Source: Limnochorda sp. L945t
Lineage (GTDB): Bacteria; Bacillota; Limnochordia; Limnochordales; Geochordaceae
Length of the DNA stretch: 64,000 nucleotides
NCBI RefSeq assembly: GCF_035593305.1
Contig: NZ_CP141615.1
Location: 2,945,722-3,009,721 of the forward strand
Reading direction: 5' to 3'
Shown: positions 1 through 8,287 of the stretch, piece by piece
Position numbering within the stretch: position 1 is the first letter of the stretch
How the letters are laid out: each line of letters opens with the position of its first letter
Program-made: the position numbers and the translations under genes
The notes under the pieces: generated by a model
The model's input: the letters and a program-made list of their open reading frames with translations, nothing else
What the model was told of the DNA's origin: nothing
Database searches by the model: none

Positions 1-301
1 GGTAGGCGGTGCCCAGGATGGCCAGGTTATTGGCCTCGGTGGCGCTCCCCGTGAAGTAAATGCAGGAGGGCGGCGCCCCTACCAGGGCGGCCACTCGACC
101 TCTTGCCTCTTCGACGGCCTCCCTGGCCTGCGCGCCGAGGTGGTGCCGGGACGAGGGGTTGCCGTAGTCCTCCCGCAGCATCCGCGCCATCGTCTCCAGC
201 ACCTGCGGCCAGACCCGGGTCGTGGAGGCGTTGTCCAGGTAGATGCACCGCGACTCCGTAGCGTCGGTTGCCCGTGATACTGCCAACGGTGTGCTTTTCA
301 C
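1..301 (-). CDS. cysteine desulfurase (NifS/IscS family), N-terminal part, cut by window edge
   Basis: The reading frame begins with the hallmark aminotransferase class V start YLDNASTT, followed by NPSSRHHLGAQA and FTGSATEANNLAI, which form the N-terminal PLP/substrate region of NifS/IscS cysteine desulfurases. These enzymes take sulfur from cysteine for Fe-S cluster or thio-cofactor synthesis. The active-site lysine and cysteine lie beyond the window. The start is uncertain: GTG at 301 sits directly after AAGGAC, while TTG at 286 is in frame but 16 bases from it. Only about 100 residues are visible, so the subtype cannot be decided. Confidence 0.85.
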   Translation of the reverse strand, partial: MKSTPLAVSRATDATESRCIYLDNASTTRVWPQVLETMARMLREDYGNPSSRHHLGAQAREAVEEARGRVAALVGAPPSCIYFTGSATEANNLAILGTAY

Positions 302-334
302 GTCCTTCGAAGAGCGGCGAGGGCCGATGTACCT

Positions 335-1402
335 CTAGTATAGGCGGCGGCGTAGCCAGCTTGCAAAGCCGGCCCTCAGCGCCAGCACGGTCAGGGCCAT
401 CCACCCGGCGGCAGGATAGAGGTGGGCTACGGTCTCGGCAAACCCCGCCAGCGCGACCGGCACGGCCGAAAGGATCCACCATCCGGCCTGCCTGGTGACC
501 GCTCCCATGGGCCCGCTCGCCCGTCCTCTCCCGGAGCTCCCCAGCGAGACGGCCGCGGCCACCCCGGTCGTGTAGATAGCAGCGAAGAGCACCCCGAGGT
601 GAAGGCCCAGGGCGACCGGGTGGAGCGCGGCCGACGCCGAGGCGAGGGGCATCGCCGCCTCGTGGGTGCCGGAGCGCGCAATGATGGCGAGACCCGCGGC
701 GGCTACGGCGCCCACCATCACTCCCCCGAGCACCGAAGCGACGCGCAGGGCGGGGAGGCGAAGCCCGAGTCCCTGTGCCACCGGCAGCACGGCGCCGCGG
801 GCGAACAGGGCGTTGGCCGCGGCGTACGAGAGGACATTCCAGACACAAGCCGGGCCAGGGCGGGCGGCCCCCGGCGGCGGGGTGGCCAGGGACCCCCCCA
901 GCACCCGCCAGGCGAGCGCTTCCAGCGTCATGATGACGACCACGGGCGGGCCCAACCAGGAGGCGATACGGGCCAGGCCTTGCTGCGCGGGTAAGGCCGC
1001 GCCCGCCCAGACCAGCCCTGCTCCTGCCAGCGTAGCCAGCACCCGATGGCGTCCTGCCGGGTCAAAGAGGTGCCCCAGACCGGCCAGCATGGCAGCCAGG
1101 CTGACCCAGGACAGCCAGACGATGGTGACGCGTTCGAGGAGGCGCGGTAGCTCGCCGGCCCCCGAAAAGCCGGGCGGCGCAGGGCGCGCGTCGGGTTCGC
1201 CCCAGCCTGCGACCACGCCGGCCAGCATCCCGGCCACGATCGCCGCGGGAATGGACTGGGGATGGCAGGGATGGAAGAAGACAACGAGTTCCCGGCCGCT
1301 GGCATACCCCGCCCCCACGATGGCGCTGAAGATGGTCCACGCCACGGCGGCGCTACCCGGCGGGAGAAGGGACCCGAGAAGGCGGCCCCTGGCTCTGGGC
1401 AA
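335..1402 (-). CDS. YkvI-type integral membrane protein
   Basis: A 355-residue protein with about ten hydrophobic segments. Near the N-terminus it has the pattern AWTIFSAIVGAGYASGREL followed by VVFF, characteristic of the YkvI family (APC-superfamily-like membrane proteins with an unwound first helix, IGAG-ASG). The family is found in Firmicutes; its substrate is unknown to me. The longest frame starts at a TTG at 1402, and GTG at 1345 is an alternative that would begin at the first membrane segment. It is divergent from yyaC, and the 160 bp between them probably carries both promoters. Confidence 0.7.
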   Translation of the reverse strand: MPRARGRLLGSLLPPGSAAVAWTIFSAIVGAGYASGRELVVFFHPCHPQSIPAAIVAGMLAGVVAGWGEPDARPAPPGFSGAGELPRLLERVTIVWLSWVSLAAMLAGLGHLFDPAGRHRVLATLAGAGLVWAGAALPAQQGLARIASWLGPPVVVIMTLEALAWRVLGGSLATPPPGAARPGPACVWNVLSYAAANALFARGAVLPVAQGLGLRLPALRVASVLGGVMVGAVAAAGLAIIARSGTHEAAMPLASASAALHPVALGLHLGVLFAAIYTTGVAAAVSLGSSGRGRASGPMGAVTRQAGWWILSAVPVALAGFAETVAHLYPAAGWMALTVLALRAGFASWLRRRLY

Positions 1403-1563
1403 GTCGCTTCACCCAGCGGTGTATACGTCCGGGCGCCGCTACATATAACGTCAACGGAGCGCGGGGCCGTCCTACCGTTCCAGTGACTGGGGCCCTTCCC
1501 TTCCTTGCTCGAGGGCTTCCCACGGGCGTGCCCCCGATAGTCCGCCGGGCAAGGGGAGCGACG

Positions 1564-2211
1564 GTGAAACCACGTACCTGGCATCCGAATGGGCCGGTCG
1601 TCCGTGACGACGGGGAGCCCGACGTCGTCCTGAGAGTGCGCTACCAGCAGCCGGAGGCGTGTGGGCTCCTGGCTCGGCTCCTGCTGGAGGTCGTCGGGGC
1701 GTCCCCTGAGGCCTGGGACGACGCCGCGGTGGTATGCATCGGCACCGACCGGTCGACAGGCGACTCCCTGGGCCCGCTCGTAGGCTCGCACCTGGCGCGC
1801 CTGGTCCCGCGGCTGAGGGTGTACGGCACGCTGGAAGAGCCGGTCCACGCCACCAACCTCGGTGATACCCTGGTTCGCCTGGCGGCCCGCCCGCCCTCGT
1901 TCACCCTGGCGGTGGACGCTTGCCTCGGGCGGGCGGAAAACGTCGGCAGCCTCACGCTGCGGATGGGCCCTCTGCGCCCTGGGACCGGAGTGCGCAAGAC
2001 GCTCCCGGAAGTAGGCAACGCGCACATCGTGGGGGTCGTCAACGTGGGCGGCTTCATGGAGTACCTGGTGCTCCAAAATACCCGCCTCGGGGTGGTCTGG
2101 CAGATGGCCCAGGTCATTGCGGGGGGCATCGCACAGGCGGCCGCTACGGCCTGGTCGAGGCAAAGTGCGGCCGCCCCTGAGTTGGGGCCACCGTGCACCC
2201 TGCCCCGGTAA
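1564..2211 (+). CDS. yyaC: spore protease-like protein YyaC
   Basis: 215 residues. The core reads VVCIGTDRSTGDSLGPLVG, then LAVDACLG and a C-terminal NVGGFMEYLVLQNTRL, matching the YyaC family. This family shares the germination-protease/hydrogenase-maturation peptidase fold and is restricted to endospore formers, so it is a good sign that the host sporulates. The GTG start was chosen because AAGGGGAG lies about six bases upstream; an in-frame ATG at 1483 lacks such a site. In Bacillus, yyaC also lies near the parAB (soj-spo0J) locus, so its position beside the par region is conserved. Confidence 0.9.
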   Translation: MKPRTWHPNGPVVRDDGEPDVVLRVRYQQPEACGLLARLLLEVVGASPEAWDDAAVVCIGTDRSTGDSLGPLVGSHLARLVPRLRVYGTLEEPVHATNLGDTLVRLAARPPSFTLAVDACLGRAENVGSLTLRMGPLRPGTGVRKTLPEVGNAHIVGVVNVGGFMEYLVLQNTRLGVVWQMAQVIAGGIAQAAATAWSRQSAAAPELGPPCTLPR

Positions 2212-2252
2212 CCGGCCGGCTCCCGTATGGCCCCGGACGCGCGCCGGCGGGC

Positions 2253-2504
2253 TCAGCCGGCCACCCGGTCTCGCAAAGCCGCCACGATGTCGTCCGCACT
2301 CATCCCGGACGCCTCGATGACCGGCGCGTCCGACAGACGTCGCTCGCTGCCGAGAAGGTTGTCGTCCATGCCGCTCAGTACCACGGCCGCAACCTGCCGG
2401 AGATCGGCCTCGTGGAGCGGCACCACGCGGTAGCCCGCTGCCTCGATCGCCTCGCGCATCCGCATGATGTCGTCGTCGCAGGCAATGACTTTGGGCTCTC
2501 CCAT
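2253..2504 (-). CDS. UPF0180 (YkuS) family small protein
   Basis: An 83-residue soluble protein. The C-terminal half (AAVVLSGMDDNLLGSERR, then APVIEASGMSADDIVAAL) matches the UPF0180/YkuS family of Gram-positive bacteria, whose function is not known. The ATG is preceded by GGAGGG at about ten bases. It lies just downstream of the phosphoribosyltransferase gene on the same strand, with a gap of about 46 bp, so co-transcription is likely. Confidence 0.85.
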   Translation of the reverse strand: MGEPKVIACDDDIMRMREAIEAAGYRVVPLHEADLRQVAAVVLSGMDDNLLGSERRLSDAPVIEASGMSADDIVAALRDRVAG

Positions 2505-2550
2505 GGCCGGCCATCCCTCCGGGCCTTAGGCTGGCCCTGCGCCCGGGGAC

Positions 2551-3198
2551 TCATGCGCCCGGGCCGGCCTGGGGATGCTCCGGCCGCAGCAGTTGCAGCA
2601 CGTGCTGGTCGTCCACCGGGCGGAAGTCGTCGTACCACTGTCCGACCGACTCGAGCTCATCCGTCAGCGTCACGGCGACCACCTTGCGGCACTCTGTGGC
2701 CACCATGCGGGCACTGGATCTGGCGGCTACCGGCACGGCCACGGTGACGCTCTCCGCCCCGTGGCGGGTGGCGTATCGCACGGCGGCGATGGCCGTGTAG
2801 CCCGTCGCCAGGCCGTCGTCGACGATCAACACCCGGCGGCCCGAGACGGCTCCGATTGGACATCCATACGCCGCCTCCCGCCGCCTGGCCTCGTCGAGCG
2901 CTGCTTCCACGGCGAGTCGTAGCTCGTCGGGGCCGATCGATAGCGCTCGGACGGCCTCCTCGTTGAGGAGCTCCGTACCGTCGGCGGCGACGGCCCCCAC
3001 GGCCAGCTCGGGGTTGAAGGGACAAGGGACCTTCTTGACCGACACGGCGCCGAGGGTCAGCCCGAGGCGCGTTGCCACGCGCGACGCCACCACGACGCCC
3101 CCCCGAGGGATTCCGAGGGCGAGCGCGTCCGTACCGCGGAACTCCTCCAGGAGCGCCGCCAGGCGGTCTCCCGCGTTCTCCCGGTCGGCAAAGCGCAC
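2551..3198 (-). CDS. phosphoribosyltransferase-domain protein (COG1926 type)
   Basis: 215 residues with a type I phosphoribosyltransferase fold. LALGIPRGGVVVA is the N-terminal hood and entrance, and RRVLIVDDGLATGYTA is the PRPP-binding loop with its two acidic residues. The pattern is that of stand-alone predicted phosphoribosyltransferases, often annotated without a known base substrate. The GTG start follows GGAGG with good spacing. It probably forms a small operon with the bactofilin gene upstream and the UPF0180 gene downstream. Confidence 0.85.
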   Translation of the reverse strand: MRFADRENAGDRLAALLEEFRGTDALALGIPRGGVVVASRVATRLGLTLGAVSVKKVPCPFNPELAVGAVAADGTELLNEEAVRALSIGPDELRLAVEAALDEARRREAAYGCPIGAVSGRRVLIVDDGLATGYTAIAAVRYATRHGAESVTVAVPVAARSSARMVATECRKVVAVTLTDELESVGQWYDDFRPVDDQHVLQLLRPEHPQAGPGA

Positions 3199-3229
3199 GG
3201 CCGGCCTCCTTCGGGCGGGCCAGGCTCCG

Positions 3230-3676
3230 TCATTCCTTGTGGTCGCTCGAGGCTGCGGCCTCCCACGCCGGTGCGGCGGCTGCCGTGGCTCCGAACGCGA
3301 CGGCCGACCTGTCGCCGGCGGTCATGGTGCACTTGCCGTCGAGGTGACCGCCTTCGTTGACCACCAGGACGGGGGTCTCGACGTCTCCCCGGATCCTCCC
3401 GGAGCTGGTGATTTCGAGGCGCGCGGTTGCCCGTACCTGACCCTGGATTTCGCCGGCAACCAGGATGGAAGCGGCCTGGGCGTTGGCGAGCAAGAGGCCG
3501 CCCTCTCCCACGATGAGGTCGGCGCTGGTCTCCACGGACCCCTCGAGCTTGCCGTCCACCCGGACGGAAGCCGAGCTCTTGAGGTTGCCTTTCACCTCGG
3601 TCCCCTTACCCACGATGGTGGAAACCGCTCCGGGGTCCGGCGGTGCCGCCGCGCCCTCTCGACGAGATCGAATCAC
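3230..3676 (-). CDS. bactofilin (polymer-forming cytoskeletal protein)
   Basis: 148 residues. The middle section from about residue 18 (VSTIVGKGTEVKGNLKSSAS) shows the glycine- and hydrophobic-periodic beta-helix of the bactofilin (DUF583) family, with short charged and low-complexity tails. Bactofilins self-assemble into filaments at the membrane and organise cell-wall enzymes. The next gene upstream on the same strand encodes an M23 peptidase only 24 bp away. Bactofilin plus LytM/M23 peptidase is a recurring pair, which supports a joint role in envelope shaping. The GTG is preceded by AAGGAGG. Confidence 0.9.
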   Translation of the reverse strand: MIRSRREGAAAPPDPGAVSTIVGKGTEVKGNLKSSASVRVDGKLEGSVETSADLIVGEGGLLLANAQAASILVAGEIQGQVRATARLEITSSGRIRGDVETPVLVVNEGGHLDGKCTMTAGDRSAVAFGATAAAAPAWEAAASSDHKE

Positions 3677-3700
3677 GTACCCCAGCCTCCTTCGGGCAGC

Positions 3701-4651
3701 TCACGGAAGGTAGTGAAAGGGATTGACCGGCCGGCCGTTGAGGTGCACCTCGTAGTGGAGATGGGGCCCCGTGCTCAACCCCGTCGAACCCATGGCGCCG
3801 ATCTGTTGCCCCTTCGCTACCCTCTGGCCCACCCTCACCAGGATTCTCGACAGGTGACCGTACAGGGTGCGCAGTCCGTAGCCGTGGTCGACCATGATGG
3901 TCAGCCCGTAGCCGCCCTTGCGGCCTGCCATGACGACGGTGCCATCCGCGGCGGCGAGCACGGGCGTGCCGGTCATGCCCGCCACGTCCACCGCGTAGTG
4001 GTAGTCCGGCTCTCCGGTCACAGGATGGCGCCGTGGTCCGAAAGTGGAGCTGAGGTAGCCGTCGGCTGGCCAGATGGACGGCGTGTGAGCGCGCCGGCGA
4101 ACGTACTCCAGGGTCGTGGAGCGCAGGGAGCGGACGTGGTCGTCGAACGCTGCCAGCTGGTCGTCGGCGTATTTGAGCGTCGCGGTGACGACCTGAATGA
4201 CCTCGCGATGCCCTGCAGGGCCACCTCGGCCGACCTGCGCGTCTTCAGCCGCCACCTGCCGGACGGGCGGAAGAGGCGGTGGAGGCACCGCGTCCGCATT
4301 GAGAAGCATCTGCCGGAGCTCCCGAGTCGAGGTAGCGAGGCTTGCCAGGTCTTTCTGGATGGTGAGCGCCTGGGAGAGCAGTCCCTCGTAGCGCGTCTCG
4401 CTCTCGAGGTACGCCCGCTCGAGCCGCGCGTACTGGCGGAGCTGCAAATCCAGGTGAGCTCGGAGCTTGCCGGCCATATCGCGGGCGTCGAAGAAAGAGG
4501 ATGCAAACAGGAGCGTGGCAACAACGAGAGCGCCGGCGAGACCCTTGAGCGCGTCGTAAACCGGGCGGCTGACTCGGATGGTATGGGTCCGCTGCCCGTC
4601 GTGGGGGACGATCGTGATGGTTATGTGTTCGCGTGGCCGTCGCTGGGCCAT
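3701..4651 (-). CDS. membrane-anchored M23 (LytM-type) metallopeptidase
   Basis: 316 residues. A hydrophobic anchor at about 35-55 is followed by a coiled-coil-like stretch (about 60-120) and a C-terminal M23 domain. The zinc and catalytic motifs are visible as HYAVD and HLHYEV, with the fold-typical GTPVLAAADGTVVMAG and TLYGHLS between them. It probably cuts peptidoglycan cross-bridges or, as in many such proteins, works with a bactofilin scaffold; the bactofilin gene follows immediately. GGAGGTAG lies upstream of the ATG. The parS site lies about 130 bp upstream of its start. Confidence 0.9.
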   Translation of the reverse strand: MAQRRPREHITITIVPHDGQRTHTIRVSRPVYDALKGLAGALVVATLLFASSFFDARDMAGKLRAHLDLQLRQYARLERAYLESETRYEGLLSQALTIQKDLASLATSTRELRQMLLNADAVPPPPLPPVRQVAAEDAQVGRGGPAGHREVIQVVTATLKYADDQLAAFDDHVRSLRSTTLEYVRRRAHTPSIWPADGYLSSTFGPRRHPVTGEPDYHYAVDVAGMTGTPVLAAADGTVVMAGRKGGYGLTIMVDHGYGLRTLYGHLSRILVRVGQRVAKGQQIGAMGSTGLSTGPHLHYEVHLNGRPVNPFHYLP

Positions 4652-4778
4652 TGTACCGGTCTACCTCCGGTTCTCTGGCCCCCACCCCGTACCGGGGAAG
4701 TTCGACGGCTCTACTGTAAACTCCTGCCGACTGCTGCCATGTCCGGGAACAGGCTCCAGGGCGTCGTGCGCCTCGCTA

Positions 4779-4794
4779 CGTTCCACGTGGAACA
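4779..4794. promoter_or_regulatory. parS centromere site
   Basis: The 14-bp perfect palindrome GTTCCACGTGGAAC at 4780-4793, extended to CGTTCCACGTGGAACA, fits the widely conserved ParB-binding parS site. It lies in the gap just after the parB stop codon and before the M23 gene, about 6-9 kb from the DnaA-box clusters, which is where origin-proximal parS sites are expected. Confidence 0.9.
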
Positions 4795-4807
4795 GTGTCG
4801 ACGCTCG

Positions 4808-5731
4808 CTATCCTCCCAATCCCTCGCCCGCCTCCGCACGAGCCTCCACCTGCCCCAGCAACTCCACCAGCCGCACCAGCTCTTCCTCCCCGTAAAACTC
4901 GATCTCGATCCGGCCTTTGCGCCGCCCCTCCCGGATCACCACCCGCGTGCCCAGCGCGCGCTCCAGCGCCGCCGCCACCTCCCCCCACCGGGAACTCCCC
5001 GGGTCCCTCTTGCGAGCCTGCTCCCTCCCGCCTTTCTCCTCCCGCCCTTCCACCATCCGCCGCACCAGCTCCTCCGTTTCGCGCACGGAGAGCTGGCCCT
5101 CCGCAGCCTTCCTTGCGACCTGCACGCGCTCGGGCCCCGCGGGCAACCCGAGCAACGCTTTGCCGTGCCCCGCGCTCAGCCATCCTGCCTCGATCCACCC
5201 CTGGATCTCCGGCTCGAGCTCCAGGAGCCGCAAGGCGTTGGCCACCGTCGGCCGCTTCCGCCCCACCGCCTGGGCGACCGCCTCCTGGCTCATCCCGAAC
5301 TCCTCGACCAGCCGCCGGTACGCCTCGGCCTCCTCGAGAGGGCTCAAGTCCTCACGCTGGAGGTTTTCGACCAACGCCATCTGCAACATCTGGCGGTCGT
5401 CGACCGCCCGCACCACCGCCGGCACCGCCTCCAGGCCCGCCATCCGCGCGGCCCGCCACCGCCGCTCCCCAATCACGATCTGGTAGCGGGCCCCCTGGCC
5501 TTCGCGACCCGCCGGCCGCACCACGATGGGCTCCAGCACTCCGTGGGCGCGGATCGACTCCGCCAGCTCCTGAAGGGATGCCTCGGAAAACTGCCGCCTC
5601 GGCTGGAAGGGGTTGGCTTCGACCTCCGCGACCCGGATCTCCCGCACTCCCTCCTCCGGGCCGCCTCCCACGCCACTCACCACCTCAGGAATCAGCGCCC
5701 GCAGCCCTCTGCCGAGCGCCTGCCGGCTCAT
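4808..5731 (-). CDS. parB: chromosome partitioning protein ParB (Spo0J)
   Basis: 307 residues. The N-terminus MSRQALGRGLRALIPE is the usual ParA-stimulating start of chromosomal ParB. The CTPase/ParB-N domain follows (NPFQPRR, VIGERRWRAARMAGL, ENLQREDLSPLEEA), then the HTH (MSQEAVAQAVGRKRPTVANA) and a C-terminal dimerisation helix. It binds parS, spreads as a clamp and, with ParA, segregates origins. The ATG follows a strong GGAGGTGAT, and the gene overlaps the 3' end of parA by 47 bp, so the two are translationally coupled. Confidence 0.95.
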   Translation of the reverse strand: MSRQALGRGLRALIPEVVSGVGGGPEEGVREIRVAEVEANPFQPRRQFSEASLQELAESIRAHGVLEPIVVRPAGREGQGARYQIVIGERRWRAARMAGLEAVPAVVRAVDDRQMLQMALVENLQREDLSPLEEAEAYRRLVEEFGMSQEAVAQAVGRKRPTVANALRLLELEPEIQGWIEAGWLSAGHGKALLGLPAGPERVQVARKAAEGQLSVRETEELVRRMVEGREEKGGREQARKRDPGSSRWGEVAAALERALGTRVVIREGRRKGRIEIEFYGEEELVRLVELLGQVEARAEAGEGLGG

Positions 5732-6491
5732 AGCGCATCACCTCCTCCGCCAGCTCTCGATACGCCTCCGCCCCTCGGCAGCCCGGGTCATACAGGGCGA
5801 TCGGCTTTCCGTGGCTGGGCGCTTCGGTCAGGCGGACGTTACGGGGGATCACCGTCTCGAAGACCCGTACCTTCCCGGCGAAGAAGGACCGAACGTCATC
5901 CACCACCTGCTGCGACAGATTGGTCCGAGCGTCGTACATGGTGAGCACCACCCCGCCCACCACCAGGTCGGGGTTGAGGTGCTCCCTCACCATCTCGATG
6001 GTTCGCATCAGCTGGCTGAGGCCCTCGAGCGCGTAGAACTCGCACTGGATCGGCACCAGCGCCTCGTCGGCGGCCGCAAGCCCGTTGAGCGTCAACAGCC
6101 CCAGCGACGGGGGCGAGTCGACCAGGATGTAGTCGTACACCGAGCGTACCGGCTCCAGGGCCCGCTTCAACCGGAACTCCCGGGACAGGGCGCTCACCAG
6201 CTCGATCTCGGCTCCGGCCAGGTCTATGGTGGCCGGCGCAAGATCCAGTCCCGCTATCTCCGTTGCGCGGATCACGGCCTCCATCGGGCGCTCGTTCATG
6301 AGCACGTGGTATACGCACCCCTCGAGCTCTCGCTTGTTGACTCCCACGCCCGTGGTCGCGTTGCCCTGAGGATCCCCGTCCACCAGCAGGACCTTCCGCC
6401 CGGCGAGCGCCATGTATGCCGCCAGGTTGACGGCCGTGGTGCTCTTGCCCACCCCGCCCTTTTGATTCACGATGGCTATGACGCGCCCCAC
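5685..6491 (-). CDS. parA: chromosome partitioning ATPase ParA (Soj)
   Basis: 268 residues from a GTG chosen because AAGGGAG lies seven bases upstream; longer ATG versions run into the upstream noc gene. VNQKGGVGKSTTAVNLA is the deviant Walker A, DYILVDSPPSLGLLTLN the Walker B, with VIPRNVRLTEAPSHGKPI near the end, as in Soj-type ParA. It binds nucleoid DNA and is stimulated by ParB. The noc gene upstream overlaps it by 16 bp and parB downstream by 47 bp, so noc-parA-parB is one operon. Confidence 0.95.
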   Translation of the reverse strand: MGRVIAIVNQKGGVGKSTTAVNLAAYMALAGRKVLLVDGDPQGNATTGVGVNKRELEGCVYHVLMNERPMEAVIRATEIAGLDLAPATIDLAGAEIELVSALSREFRLKRALEPVRSVYDYILVDSPPSLGLLTLNGLAAADEALVPIQCEFYALEGLSQLMRTIEMVREHLNPDLVVGGVVLTMYDARTNLSQQVVDDVRSFFAGKVRVFETVIPRNVRLTEAPSHGKPIALYDPGCRGAEAYRELAEEVMRYEPAGARQRAAGADS

Positions 6492-7417
6492 CGCCGGTCT
6501 CCCTTCCCCCTCTCGCCCCGCTCGAGCACCCGCCGCCCCAGCTTCACCACGAACGTCCACCCGTCGCCGTCCTCTTCCTCTGACAGGCTTGCCTCGATCC
6601 CCGCCTGACGAGCCTGTCGAACCACCTGCCGCAGCCCGTTGACGAAGATCCGCGCGTCCCCGTACGCCCCCCGCACCGTCCGGCGTTTCGGCTTACCCTG
6701 TACCGCCTGCTCCACGAGCCGCTCGCTCGCCTCCGCGCCCAGCCCCTCCTCCGCCATCCGTCGGGCCAGCTTCAGCTGCTGCTCCGGGTCCTGCACCCTT
6801 AGCAGGGCCCGGCTCTGCCTCTCCCCGAGCTTCTGCTCCCGGATGAACGCCTGCACCTCAGGCGCCAACTTCAGCAGGCGAATCTTGTTGGCCACGGCGG
6901 CCTGGCTGCACCCTAACACCCTGGCCATCTCTTCCTGCGTGAGCCCGAACCGCTCCATGATCCGCCGGTAGCCGTCGGCCTCCTCCAGGAAGTGCAGCCC
7001 CGAGCGCTGCAAGTTCTCGATGAGGCCCCACTCCGCGGCCGTCCGGTCATCGCTCTCGCGTACGATGGCAGGCACCCGCTCCAGGCCCGCGAGCTGAGCG
7101 GCTCTCCAGCGCCGCTCCCCGGCAATCAGCTCGTACCCTTGCTCCACCGGGCGCACCACGATCGGCTGGATGAGCCCGTGCTCCCGGATCGACTGAGCGA
7201 GACCCTCCAGCTCCTCCTGGGAGATCCCCTGCCGCGCCTGGTACGGGCTCGGGTGGATACGTTGTACCTCGATCCACCGCACGTCTACGGCCGGAGCCTC
7301 ATCGATCCCCGCCTGGCGCGCGACCCGGGGCCCCCCAGCCGTCCTTCCCCGAAGTAATTCGCCAAGCCGCACGGCCAAGCGCCCCTCCTCCCCATCGCCT
7401 ACCCCCGCGCCTAACAC
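6476..7417 (-). CDS. noc: nucleoid occlusion protein Noc (ParB family)
   Basis: 313 residues and a second ParB-like protein: HPSPYQARQG, LIAGERRWRAAQLAGLERVP, ENLQRSGLHFLEEADGY and an HTH (LTQEEMARVLGCSQAAVANK). The position between rsmG and parA is that of noc in Bacillus. Noc binds its own sites and stops division over the nucleoid, using an N-terminal amphipathic helix for membrane contact. The N-terminus here could begin at GTG 7417, or at TTG 7378 or GTG 7372, which follow GGAGGAGGGG. The shorter forms would start close to AVRLGELLRG. Confidence 0.88.
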   Translation of the reverse strand: MLGAGVGDGEEGRLAVRLGELLRGRTAGGPRVARQAGIDEAPAVDVRWIEVQRIHPSPYQARQGISQEELEGLAQSIREHGLIQPIVVRPVEQGYELIAGERRWRAAQLAGLERVPAIVRESDDRTAAEWGLIENLQRSGLHFLEEADGYRRIMERFGLTQEEMARVLGCSQAAVANKIRLLKLAPEVQAFIREQKLGERQSRALLRVQDPEQQLKLARRMAEEGLGAEASERLVEQAVQGKPKRRTVRGAYGDARIFVNGLRQVVRQARQAGIEASLSEEEDGDGWTFVVKLGRRVLERGERGKGDRRWGAS

Positions 7418-7469
7418 GGCTCCCTGGCGGCATTCTTCAAGGCGTTCCTCGTTCCTCTCCCGGCTCCCC

Positions 7470-8201
7470 TCACGCCGGGCGCCCCCACCGCCCGGGACGC
7501 CGCGGGAAGCGGCCGGGAGTCCTTCGAACCTTCTCCGCCATCACCAGGACCCTGCGATCCCCCCCGGGCAGAGTGAGCGCCTCCTGCCTCAGCCGCCCCA
7601 ACCCCACGGCCCCCGCCACCTGCTGCCCGGCTTCCCACTCTTCGGCCACCGCCGGCCCTTTCATGATCAGCACCCGACCGCCTACCCGCACCAGGGGTGC
7701 GCACAGCTCGACGCTCACCGCCAGCGAGCCGAGCGCCCGCGCCAGCGCACCGTCCAGGCTCTCTCTCCAGCTCTCCTCACGGGCCAGCACCTCCGCCCGC
7801 TCCCGGACCACCTGCACATTTCCAAGCCCCAGGGCTCGCACCGCCTGCTCGAGGAACTCCACCTTGCGCAACACCGACTCGATCAGCACGACCTGCAGCC
7901 TCGGGCGCGCGATCGCCAGCGGCAGCCCGGGAAACCCGGCGCCGCTTCCCACGTCTGCCCAGCTCCCTGCCTCCTGGGCTCCAATCCACCGCACCACCGA
8001 GAGCGAGTCGAGATGGTGCTTGACGAGGATCTCCCCCGGGTCGGTGATCGCCGTGAGGCTCGCCCGCCGCGTACCCTCCACGAGCAGCTCCGTCAGCCGC
8101 AAGAGAGCCTCGGCTTGCTCCTCCCCGAGCTCCACCCCCAGATCCCTCGCCCCGCCGATCAGCCACTCCACCTGCCGCTCCCGCCCAGCGCCCCCAGCCA
8201 C
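7470..8201 (-). CDS. rsmG: 16S rRNA (guanine-N7) methyltransferase RsmG
   Basis: About 243 residues from a GTG preceded by GGGGAGGAG. A longer TTG start at 8219 would fall inside the T-tract of the preceding terminator and is less likely. The SAM-binding motif ADVGSGAGFPGLPLAI and preceding KHHLDSLSVV are diagnostic of RsmG, which methylates G527 of 16S rRNA. The gene normally follows mnmG; here jag precedes it directly and neither mnmE nor mnmG is present between them. Confidence 0.93.
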   Translation of the reverse strand: MAGGAGRERQVEWLIGGARDLGVELGEEQAEALLRLTELLVEGTRRASLTAITDPGEILVKHHLDSLSVVRWIGAQEAGSWADVGSGAGFPGLPLAIARPRLQVVLIESVLRKVEFLEQAVRALGLGNVQVVRERAEVLAREESWRESLDGALARALGSLAVSVELCAPLVRVGGRVLIMKGPAVAEEWEAGQQVAGAVGLGRLRQEALTLPGGDRRVLVMAEKVRRTPGRFPRRPGRWGRPA

Positions 8202-8220
8202 CGGCTCCTCCCCAAACAAA

Positions 8221-8245
8221 GGGACGGCCGCGAGGCGGCCGTCCC
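8221..8245 (-). terminator. intrinsic terminator after jag
   Basis: A perfect 10-bp inverted repeat (GGGACGGCCG with its complement, 5-base loop) is followed on the minus strand by TTTGTTTG. It separates the rpmH-to-jag transcription unit from rsmG-noc-parA-parB. Confidence 0.85.
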
Positions 8246-8287
8246 TCCTTCCTTTCGGCTCCGCTTTCTCTCGTCGAGCGTTCCCTC

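Noticed and set aside
2963-5944. 993-residue open frame on the plus strand
   Set aside because: It is antisense to the bactofilin, M23 and parB genes, with low-complexity Pro/Arg/His composition typical of high-GC shadows and no domain.
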